DNA from: JBLHHI01 sp047614125
GTDB lineage: Bacteria > Bacteroidota > Bacteroidia > NS11-12g > UBA9320
Assembly (NCBI GenBank): GCA_047614125.1
Contig: JBLHHI010000041.1
Coordinates: 1 to 26,043 of the forward strand
Length of the DNA: 26,043 nucleotides
Direction of reading: 5' to 3'
Under the pieces are notes generated by a model. It was not told where the DNA came from and did no database searches. It saw only the letters and a program-made list of their open reading frames with translations. Shown here in pieces: positions 8,414 to 15,024 of the stretch. The position numbers and the translations under genes are program-made. Numbering within the stretch: the first letter of the stretch is position 1; each line of letters begins with the position of its first letter.

Positions 8414-8596
8414 GTAGTAAAGTTTTGTTTTCACTTAATCTTTCTTCCTCACGGAACTGGATTTAATAGTAGTAGTAATTAACAAAAAGTAGTAGTAGTA
8501 GTATAAAAAAGTAAAAATAATTTTCAAATAAGTAGTAAGTAAAGTGTCTTAATGTTTGTAGTAGTAGTAGTAGTAGTAGTAAGTTTTGTTGTTGTT
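8414..8596 (-). repeat. Triplet-repeat tracts of unit 2
   Basis: Plus-strand GTA occurs eight times in a row at 8558-8581, five times at 8489-8503, three times at 8469-8477 and twice at 8532-8537 and 8414-8419. GTT occurs three times at 8588-8596. In the transcript these are UAC/ACU and AAC/CAA repeats. Their concentration between a promoter-like box and a terminator is not explained by coding. Confidence 0.85.
8445..8456 (-). other. GNRA-capped hairpin of unit 2
   Basis: The minus strand reads TTCC-GTGA-GGAA, a 4-bp stem with a GUGA (GNRA) tetraloop. It corresponds to the hairpin at 7999-8012 in unit 1 and lies, as there, between the last large UAC block and the terminator. Confidence 0.55.
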
Positions 8597-8612
8597 CTTG
8601 TACTATCTATAT

Positions 8613-8628
8613 TTCAATGTTTGTGCCA
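8613..8628 (-). promoter_or_regulatory. Candidate sigma-54 (RpoN) promoter, unit 2
   Basis: The minus strand reads TTGGCAC-AAACA-TTGAA, counting the extra T before the box. It is the same box as in unit 1 and also preceded by TTCGGG. Expected transcription start is about 8603. Confidence 0.6.
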
Positions 8629-8726
8629 AACTACCCGAATATATCCAAATTTTACCATAACACCCTTACAATGTGCCACTTAAGTGCGAAATGTTTAACA
8701 TTCAATTTATTCCCAAATATTTCATT

Positions 8727-8749
8727 TTGTCTACTTTTAGGAATATATT
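8727..8749 (-). promoter_or_regulatory. Conserved upstream element, unit 2
   Basis: The partner of the element at 8192-8214 (20 of 23 identical). It lies about 99 nt upstream of the unit 2 -24 element, 13 nt further than in unit 1. This range is normal for sigma-54 enhancer sites. Confidence 0.5.
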
Positions 8750-8873
8750 ATCATTTAGGGACACTTTCCTAAAAATTTTGACGCGGATTTACGGATTTTC
8801 ACAATTGAATGTGCTTTAATTTCAAGAGCATTATCTAATTCGTATTTTTACCAACTCAAAAAATTAGCACTTC

Positions 8874-10220
8874 ATGCATATATTTCAAGGCATTTGGGGC
8901 TTAGCCGTTTTAATTGGCTTGGCCTTTCTCATGAGCAAAAACAGAAAGGGCATCGATTGGCGCTTGGTAGGTATGGGTGTTGTAATTCAAGTAGTTCTGG
9001 CCGTTTTGGTTTTTGAAGTATCTTGGTTCGCACTAATACTGGATTACATCGCAGGCTTTTTTACCAAGCTGCTCTCTTTTTCAGATGAAGGAGCAAACTT
9101 CATCTTTGGAGCATGGCCTTCTTTTGCAAAACTTTTTGATGTAAAAATGGTGAATGGCGAAATGGTAGATGTAGTGCACACCGTTGGTTTTGTATTTGCA
9201 TTTAAGATTTTACCAACGGTCGTATTCGTTTCTGCACTTACTTCATTGCTGTACTACCTCGGGGTGTTGCAAAAAATTGTATTTGGGTGCGCCTGGGTTT
9301 TGAGTAAAACAATGCGCCTGTCTGGTGCAGAAAGCCTAGCAGCAGCAGCAAACATCTTCGTGGGCCAAACAGAAGCTCCTCTTGTGGTGAAACCCTACAT
9401 TGCCAAAATGACAAAGTCCGAAATTTTGTGTTTGATGACCGGAGGGATGGCAACCATTGCCGGCAGTGTGTTTGCAGCATTCATTGGTTTCCTGGGTGGT
9501 GATGACCCAATGTTACAACGCGAATTTGCAAAGCACTTACTTACCGCGTCGATCTTGTCGGCGCCCGCTGCCATCATCTTTTCCAAGATTTTGTTGCCGC
9601 AAGATGAAAAGGTTGCTACGAACTTAAACATCGATAAATCTAAAATTGGAGGTGGCCCGCTTGAAGCGATTTCCACCGGAACAACCGAAGGCATTAAACT
9701 AGCCGTTAACGTAGGAGGAATGATCTTGGTCTTCATTGCTTTTATAGCTTTGATCAATTACGTTTTATTCGATTTTATTGGTGCCAATACTGGCTTAAAT
9801 GCCGTGATATACGAAGCTACAGACCATCTTTATAAAGGTTTAAACATGCAAATGATCTTGGGCTATGTCTTTGCCCCTTTAGCCTGGGTAATAGGAATTG
9901 AATGGAACGACATTGTAATAGCGGGGCAGCTTTTAGGAGAGAAAACGGTGGCCAATGAATTCATTGCCTATCTTTCGCTCAAAAATATTATTGCAGAAAA
10001 TGCAACCAACCCCGTTCTTTCCCAGCGCTCCATCATAATACTTACCTATGCGCTTTGTGGATTTTCAAATTTTGCATCCATTGGAATCCAGATTGGCGGC
10101 ATCAGCACCATTGCACCAAATCAACGCGGCACTCTGGCAAAGTTGGGAATAAAAGCACTTATAGGAGGAACTCTAGCCTGTTTGATGACTGCCACCATAG
10201 CTGGAATATTTATTGGTTAA
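8874..10220 (+). CDS. NupC-type concentrative nucleoside transporter (CNT family)
   Basis: An inner-membrane nucleoside/cation symporter of 448 residues, close to the usual CNT length. Family segments are FGAWPSFAKLF, FKILPTVVFVSALTSLLYY, SLAAAANIFVGQTEAPLVVKP (the substrate-site GQTEAP loop is cited here in part) and the late LCGFSNFASIGIQIGG. Several glycine-rich hydrophobic helices follow. The GQTEAP and FANxxSIGI-like motifs are the conserved nucleoside and ion contacts of CNTs. Upstream, TATTTTTA at 8843-8850 is one mismatch from TAnnTTTG and could be its -7 box. It diverges from the candidate RNA units. The family is secure; nucleoside preference is not visible. Confidence 0.94.
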   Translation: MHIFQGIWGLAVLIGLAFLMSKNRKGIDWRLVGMGVVIQVVLAVLVFEVSWFALILDYIAGFFTKLLSFSDEGANFIFGAWPSFAKLFDVKMVNGEMVDVVHTVGFVFAFKILPTVVFVSALTSLLYYLGVLQKIVFGCAWVLSKTMRLSGAESLAAAANIFVGQTEAPLVVKPYIAKMTKSEILCLMTGGMATIAGSVFAAFIGFLGGDDPMLQREFAKHLLTASILSAPAAIIFSKILLPQDEKVATNLNIDKSKIGGGPLEAISTGTTEGIKLAVNVGGMILVFIAFIALINYVLFDFIGANTGLNAVIYEATDHLYKGLNMQMILGYVFAPLAWVIGIEWNDIVIAGQLLGEKTVANEFIAYLSLKNIIAENATNPVLSQRSIIILTYALCGFSNFASIGIQIGGISTIAPNQRGTLAKLGIKALIGGTLACLMTATIAGIFIG

Positions 10221-11016
10221 ACCATATGGCTTATTTATAGTGGACGTGACTTCGCAAAACAGATCCTTTTTATATGGTGATGGGTTTTTTGAAACCATGC
10301 GCATCGAGAATGGGGCATGCAGTTTACTTACGCATCATTTAAAGCGAGCTATGAACACCGCAACCTTCATGGAAATGACTTGGCCCGAGCATTGGACGCA
10401 CGACTTTTTTTTGCACGAAATTGCCGCATACACGAACAATGAATCTTATGTGTTGAGACTCACCTTTGTACGCGAGGCCGACGGTCTATATAGTCCAATG
10501 GGCAGTTCAATTACAGTTCACCATCAATACAGAACTTTCGTACCATCGTTGAATGCCCATTTTTTTAAAAGTCATTTCGATGAAGTAGGTTTTTACTCAA
10601 TAGTTAAAAAGTTACGACCAATTCGGGTTGCCATTTACAGCGAATTACTTAAGGCCATCAGCCCGCTATCAAACCATAAACTGTGTTCGGCGGCCTTTTA
10701 TGTTAAGGCCGGAATATTCCTTAACAAACAAGATGAAATGGACGACCTCCTTTTATTAAACACCAAAAATCGGCCATGCGAGGGCTTATCGAGCGCTTTA
10801 TTGATCTTTTTGGATGGAGCTTGGGTTTCTCCGCCCCTTACAGAAGCCTGTGTTAAAAGTGTGTACTTGAGCTTTGTCTGTGAGTATCTAGAAATTCAAT
10901 TCAAACCCATAACGTTGAATGACCTTGATGGGGCTGAACACCGCTTGTTGGTCAATGCCGTACAAGGAGTTCGATCATTTACTTTAATAAGATCGTACAT
11001 TCAGAACCCCGACTGA
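10213..11016 (+). CDS. Class IV aminotransferase, PabC-like (aminodeoxychorismate lyase family)
   Basis: A PLP enzyme of fold type IV, about 267 residues. Supporting motifs are RSFLYGDGFFETMRI near the N-terminus, a Lys in SNHKLCSAAF (about residue 156) in the position of the Schiff-base lysine, and PCEGLSSALLIF in place of the usual TEGSxSN. The C-terminus VNAVQGVRSF resembles the TNAxxGV motif. The closest named function is 4-amino-4-deoxychorismate lyase (folate synthesis), but branched-chain or D-amino-acid aminotransferase activity cannot be excluded. The start is uncertain. TTG at 10213 overlaps the transporter by 8 nt; GTG at 10240 or 10246 would also retain the conserved part. It is probably co-transcribed with the transporter. 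Confidence 0.78.
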   Translation: MVKPYGLFIVDVTSQNRSFLYGDGFFETMRIENGACSLLTHHLKRAMNTATFMEMTWPEHWTHDFFLHEIAAYTNNESYVLRLTFVREADGLYSPMGSSITVHHQYRTFVPSLNAHFFKSHFDEVGFYSIVKKLRPIRVAIYSELLKAISPLSNHKLCSAAFYVKAGIFLNKQDEMDDLLLLNTKNRPCEGLSSALLIFLDGAWVSPPLTEACVKSVYLSFVCEYLEIQFKPITLNDLDGAEHRLLVNAVQGVRSFTLIRSYIQNPD

Positions 11017-11017
11017 A

Positions 11018-11989
11018 TTAATACGCAAGAATTTCAGCCATTTTAATCAAGGAAGCATTGATTTCCTTCTTTCGAGTAATCGCAACATCAAATGGGGTTT
11101 CGTGTATTTGATCTGCTACAACACCGAGCGTTATACCCTTTTTTCCTTCCAACAAGGCTAAAACCGATTGGTATCCCAATCTACTGGCCAAAATTCGATC
11201 ATTTGCCGTTGGACTCCCCCCGCGCTGAATATGACCCAAAATCGTTGCTCTAACATCCAAATCGGGGAATTTTACTTTTAACTTTTTGGCGGTTACATAC
11301 GCACCTCCTTCTTCATCTCCTTCGGCAACCACTATGATGGAAAACGACTTGCTTCTGCGTTCAGACCTTTCAAAAAAACCAATAATGTTCTTCATATCAT
11401 CTGCATCTTCGGGTATTAGAATGCCTTCTGCTCCACCCGATATTCCAACGGAAATTCCAATAAAACCGGAATCCCTTCCCATAACCTCCACCAAAAAAAC
11501 ACGATTGTGCGAGTCTGCCGTATCCCGAATTTTATCAATGGCTTGCACAGCTGTGTTTACAGCCGTGTCGTACCCAATAGTGAAGTCGGTTCCAAATAAA
11601 TCATTATCGATGGTTCCTGGCAAGCCAATGGTAGGAATTTGATGTTCATTGTACAGAGCATGTGCACCGGCATACGAACCATTACCTCCAATGCAAACCA
11701 AACCATCAATGTTTTGGTCTCGTAAATTATTAGCTGCTTTAGTCCTCCCCTCCAAGCTCCTAAATTCTTCACATCGCGCGGTTTTGAGCATGGTGCCTCC
11801 GTGTTGAATTATGTTAGCCACAGATTTTCGATCGAGATTCACAAAGTCGGCATCAATCATTCCTTGATAACCTTCTCGAATACCAACCACTTGTAAACCG
11901 TGATAGATGCCCGTTCGCACTACGGCACGAATACAAGCATTCATCCCAGGAGCATCGCCACCTGAGGTAAATACGCCAATTTTCTTCAT
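11018..11989 (-). CDS. pfkA: ATP-dependent 6-phosphofructokinase
   Basis: A cytosolic glycolytic enzyme converting fructose 6-phosphate and ATP to fructose 1,6-bisphosphate; 323 residues is the typical bacterial length. It has TSGGDAPGMN at the N-terminus, the catalytic PGTIDND (Asp128, Asp130), VEVMGRDSG, and GHIQRGGSP. Gly104 and the Gly in PGTIDND favour ATP over pyrophosphate. Unusually, the metal/phosphate loop reads GGNGS with Asn103, where the common ATP-PFK sequence is GGDGS. It faces the aminotransferase gene convergently with a 1-nt gap. A possible promoter is TTG at 12029-12031 with a weak -7 box at 12001-12008, 20 nt apart. Confidence 0.96.
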   Translation of the reverse strand: MKKIGVFTSGGDAPGMNACIRAVVRTGIYHGLQVVGIREGYQGMIDADFVNLDRKSVANIIQHGGTMLKTARCEEFRSLEGRTKAANNLRDQNIDGLVCIGGNGSYAGAHALYNEHQIPTIGLPGTIDNDLFGTDFTIGYDTAVNTAVQAIDKIRDTADSHNRVFLVEVMGRDSGFIGISVGISGGAEGILIPEDADDMKNIIGFFERSERRSKSFSIIVVAEGDEEGGAYVTAKKLKVKFPDLDVRATILGHIQRGGSPTANDRILASRLGYQSVLALLEGKKGITLGVVADQIHETPFDVAITRKKEINASLIKMAEILAY

Positions 11990-12074
11990 ATTTCGAAGAG
12001 CAAAACACGTCTAATTTTCATAAAGTGCCAAGATGTTTAAATCGATGTCTTTGATCATTTCAAGAATCATTGCA

Positions 12075-12103
12075 TAAAAAAAAGGCCGGTTGCCCGGCCT
12101 TTT
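12075..12103 (-). terminator. Intrinsic terminator after the lipoprotein gene
   Basis: Stem AAAAGGCCGG / CCGGCCTTTT with a GCAA-like loop, continued by a run of T on the minus strand. It starts about 20 nt past the stop at 12123 and separates this gene from pfkA. Confidence 0.9.
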
Positions 12104-12122
12104 CAAAATATATAATTTCTAT

Positions 12123-13034
12123 TTATTTCTCAACCAATACTCGAATGGTCATTGTGTTGTCCACATCAATTGAACCAATAGCAATCAGCGCAAATCGTCC
12201 TGAAACACTTACTGGCTCCACGTAGTAAACTGCTCCTGGCGTTAAAGAAACAACCTTATCAGTTGTAGCGGCAGAAGAGGCAATCTCTGCCAACAAATCT
12301 TTTGAATCTGTAGCATTTTCAAATTGAGTTTGCGAAATGCTGGTTTTTCTAATCTTGCTGGCATTACGGGTTGCCCAATTGGCAACGCCGTTAGCTCCAC
12401 CTAATTTAGCTGCAGCTGTTGCATTGCTTGGAGCACAAAAGATGCTTCCATCAATATCATCAACTACATAAACAATGTCAACACTGGCTGAATTCGTGTT
12501 AGCAGCAGACAAGCTGTAAACACTCATCGTGTTTAAATCCAATGAAGAACCTTGGGTTGCTTTTTGATTACCTAAGGTTACATCAATTCGCTGAACCGGT
12601 TTAGGAGCAGCAGTTCTGTTTAAAGTAATTGTTTTTGTGGTTTCATTACCATCTTTATCCGCAACAGTAAAAAACCATTTCTCAGATCCAACTTTAGCTT
12701 CAACTTTCCAAGAGAAATCAGTTGTTAACGTTTTAGAATCTAGGGTAGAATCACACATCGTGCATCCAACTGGAGTAACCTGAGCTCCACCATCATAGCT
12801 TACAGTAATCTGAAGACTTTTAATTTTGCTTTCGTGCGACGCACTCAATCCAATCTTAAAGTCTGTTCCTACAGGGATATTGCCATCTTGCGAGGTGTAT
12901 CCTGCACCGGCCAAAAAGTTCAAAACTGGTTTTGCGGCTTCAATCGGATCGGTTCCAGTTCCGTCACAACCATTCATTACAAATGCGCCAACAGCCATAA
13001 AGGCTACCATTAAGCTAATTTTTAATCGTTTCAT
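12123..13034 (-). CDS. Hypothetical lipoprotein
   Basis: A 303-residue exported protein of unknown function. The start is placed at the internal ATG (13034) because TATCTTTG at 13060-13067 lies inside the longer frame and the short form starts with a lipoprotein signal: MKRLKISLMVAFMAVGAFV followed by MNGC, where the Cys would be lipidated. After a short linker (DGTGTDPIEAAKP) the protein seems to have a beta-rich domain (SLQITVSYDGG ... FSWKVEAKVGSEKWFFTVAD) with two close Cys (CTMCDS), then a second half without recognised motifs. It diverges from the symporter gene. Probably cell-surface or periplasmic membrane-anchored. Confidence 0.75.
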   Translation of the reverse strand: MKRLKISLMVAFMAVGAFVMNGCDGTGTDPIEAAKPVLNFLAGAGYTSQDGNIPVGTDFKIGLSASHESKIKSLQITVSYDGGAQVTPVGCTMCDSTLDSKTLTTDFSWKVEAKVGSEKWFFTVADKDGNETTKTITLNRTAAPKPVQRIDVTLGNQKATQGSSLDLNTMSVYSLSAANTNSASVDIVYVVDDIDGSIFCAPSNATAAAKLGGANGVANWATRNASKIRKTSISQTQFENATDSKDLLAEIASSAATTDKVVSLTPGAVYYVEPVSVSGRFALIAIGSIDVDNTMTIRVLVEK

Positions 13035-13059
13035 TTTGTTTTGTGTATAAAGTTTGGAG

Positions 13060-13067
13060 CAAAGATA
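13060..13067 (-). promoter_or_regulatory. Promoter -7 box of the lipoprotein gene
   Basis: An exact TAnnTTTG match (TATCTTTG, minus strand) 25 nt before the chosen ATG, predicting a leader of about 21 nt. It supports the start at 13034. Confidence 0.55.
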
Positions 13068-13093
13068 TACTTCCAAGGGTTTTTTTTTCGGTA

Positions 13094-13126
13094 TTTGCTC
13101 AAACTTACTCATTAATTACAAATTTG
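13094..13126 (+). promoter_or_regulatory. Symporter promoter (-33 and -7 boxes)
   Basis: TTTG at 13094-13097 and CAAATTTG at 13119-13126 (one mismatch from TAnnTTTG) are separated by 21 nt, a normal Bacteroidota spacing. Predicted transcription start is about 13131, only a few bases before the ATG at 13135. Confidence 0.5.
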
Positions 13127-13134
13127 ATCTGCGT

Positions 13135-14937
13135 ATGAGCTTACATTGGGTGGACTGGCTAATTATCGGTGCCTTCGTCATTTTTTCTGTTGGCGTAGCT
13201 CTTTGGTACCGAAAACAAGCCGAAAACGGATTGGAAGGGTTTTTTCTAGGAGGAAGAAACATGCCATGGTACCTAGCCGGTTTAAGTATGGTGGCCACAA
13301 CCTTTGCCGCCGATACTCCCTTGGCTGTAACCGAGTTGGTTGCTCAAGGTGGGGTTTCAAAAAACTGGCTTTGGTGGAACCTGTTGGCCGGGGGAATTCT
13401 TACAACCGTTTTTTTTGCCCGACTATGGCGCAAATCAGGAGTACTAACGGAAGTTGAATTCATAAACATTCGTTACAGCGGAAAAGCCGCGCGATTTTTA
13501 CGAGGATTTAAAGCCCTTTACCTCGGATTGTTTTTAAATGCCATGATCATTGCCATGGTAAACAAGGCCTTCATGGCCTTAGTGCAAGTATTTTTTGATG
13601 TACCCCCAAACCAATTATTGCTGGTAACCGGGGTTGCCATGCTCATTGTGGTCGGGTATTCCGCCATTTCTGGCTTAAAAGGCATAGCCGTTACGGATGC
13701 CGTTCAGTTCATCATTGCGATGATTGGCTGCATTGTCTTGGCCGTTGTAGTATTGAGAAGCGAAGAAATTGGCGGAATGACTGGATTAAAGGATAAACTG
13801 CCAGCCGAGATGTTTAATCTCTTCCCCTCTTTCGAAACAACCAGCATTTTAAAAACTTATACCGTCTCCGTTGCCGCTTTCTTAACCTATGTTGGTGTTT
13901 TGTGGTGGAGCAGCTGGTATCCGGGGGCTGAGCCTGGGGGCGGAGGCTATGTTGCCCAGCGAATGATGGCCACCAAAAATGAAAAGCATTCGGTTTTGGC
14001 AACATTGTTTTTTCAAATAGCACATTATTGTTTACGACCTTGGCCTTGGATCATTGTTGGATTGTGCGCCGTAGTTCTCTACCCAAATCTTTCGGAAGCT
14101 GATCAAAAGCTTGGTTTTGTAATGGCGATGAAAGATCACCTACCAACCGGTTTGCGTGGCTTGATGCTCGTTGCCTTTCTTGGTGCCTACATGAGTACAA
14201 TATCCACCCAAATTAACTGGGGCGCCAGTTATTTGGTCAACGACTTTTATTTGCCCTTTGTTAAAAAAGGCGTGGAAGACAAACCCATTCGGATTTCTAG
14301 AATATTATCTGTTGTTTTAGCCTTTTTTGCCTTAATCGTCACCTCCTTTGTTACAACCATAACTGGTGTTTGGGAGTTTATTTTTCAGTGTGGAGCCGGT
14401 CTTGGACTGGTTTTAATAATGCGATGGTTCTGGCACAGAATTAATGTTTGGGCAGAAATTGTTGCCACCGTAATTCCCTTTCTGGTGTATGGAACGCTCT
14501 TAGTTTTGCGACATCGTATTGAAATCCAACACAACCAATCACCTGACGGAATGGAAGCGCTAGCAGCTCTGAAGCCCGACCTATTGATTTATGATTTTTC
14601 ATTTGGAGTCATCTTGTCGGTAGCATTAACATCCGTAGTCTGGATTATCACAGCATACACTACTCGGCCAACGAACGATGCAGTTATGCAGGAATTTTAC
14701 GACAAGGTTCAACCAAAAGGATGGTGGGGCAAATATGGCAAACCCGACAATTCAACGCTACTGCCCCTTCTGGGTGCTTGGTTTTTGGCAGTTACTATGA
14801 TATATTCTGTGTTGTTTTTTGCCGGTAAGTTGATATTTTTAGAATGGAATGAAGCTTGGCTCTTTCTAGGATTGGCTGTGCTTTCCTTTGCTGGGTTCAT
14901 GTATTGCGCTCGTAAAGGTGCGCTTTTCAAGGAATAA
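13135..14937 (+). CDS. Sodium:solute symporter family (SSS) transporter
   Basis: An inner-membrane Na+-coupled symporter with the LeuT-type fold, 600 residues and about 13-14 hydrophobic segments. The early GFFLGGRNMPWYLAGLSMVA is the typical SSS start, and ATTFAADTPL follows in the helix that binds sodium and substrate. The internal SAISGLKGIAVTDAVQFI is another family hallmark, and LGAYMSTISTQINWG forms a later core helix. The ATG at 13135 is chosen because the longer frame starting at 13054 contains the promoter boxes and a non-hydrophobic N-terminus. The substrate (sugar, amino acid or other solute) cannot be judged. Confidence 0.9.
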   Translation: MSLHWVDWLIIGAFVIFSVGVALWYRKQAENGLEGFFLGGRNMPWYLAGLSMVATTFAADTPLAVTELVAQGGVSKNWLWWNLLAGGILTTVFFARLWRKSGVLTEVEFINIRYSGKAARFLRGFKALYLGLFLNAMIIAMVNKAFMALVQVFFDVPPNQLLLVTGVAMLIVVGYSAISGLKGIAVTDAVQFIIAMIGCIVLAVVVLRSEEIGGMTGLKDKLPAEMFNLFPSFETTSILKTYTVSVAAFLTYVGVLWWSSWYPGAEPGGGGYVAQRMMATKNEKHSVLATLFFQIAHYCLRPWPWIIVGLCAVVLYPNLSEADQKLGFVMAMKDHLPTGLRGLMLVAFLGAYMSTISTQINWGASYLVNDFYLPFVKKGVEDKPIRISRILSVVLAFFALIVTSFVTTITGVWEFIFQCGAGLGLVLIMRWFWHRINVWAEIVATVIPFLVYGTLLVLRHRIEIQHNQSPDGMEALAALKPDLLIYDFSFGVILSVALTSVVWIITAYTTRPTNDAVMQEFYDKVQPKGWWGKYGKPDNSTLLPLLGAWFLAVTMIYSVLFFAGKLIFLEWNEAWLFLGLAVLSFAGFMYCARKGALFKE

Positions 14938-15024
14938 TAAAATGAAGAAGGCAGGTGGCATGATACTTGCCTTAACTAACCCCGTGCTTAATTATGCACT
15001 TTTGCTGACAGATTGACAAAACCT

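Larger units (their letters stand above)
8369..8603 (-). ncRNA. Candidate small RNA, unit 2 (triplet-repeat family)
   Basis: A predicted leftward transcript of about 235 nt. In order it has an AAC/CAA tract, a block of eight UAC repeats, a spacer with two further UAC copies, a block of five, a block of three, AUUAAAU, the hairpin UUCC-GUGA-GGAA, AUGUCUU and the terminator. It shares element order with unit 1 but is longer and richer in UAC repeats. A GTG frame at 8434-8240 has a purine-rich GAGGAAG upstream, but it reads straight through the terminator, so I do not call it a gene. The function is unknown. Confidence 0.6.

Noticed and set aside
8240..8434. 64-codon GTG-initiated frame on the minus strand with GAGGAAG upstream
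   Set aside because: It reads straight through the unit 2 terminator and its T-run, has low-complexity hydrophobic content and no counterpart in unit 1. A leader peptide cannot be fully excluded.
7980..8581. CRISPR-like or mobile repeat array
   Set aside because: The repeats are 3-nt runs, with no repeat-spacer periodicity, no terminal inverted repeats and no transposase.
8668..8690. Second TGGCAC on the minus strand upstream of unit 2
   Set aside because: No TTG at the -12 position; part of the palindrome around GCACTTAAGTGC.
14950..14971. Hairpin GGCAGGT...ACTTGCC between the symporter gene and lon
   Set aside because: Stem has a G-T pair and a large loop, and no T-run follows; too weak to call a terminator.
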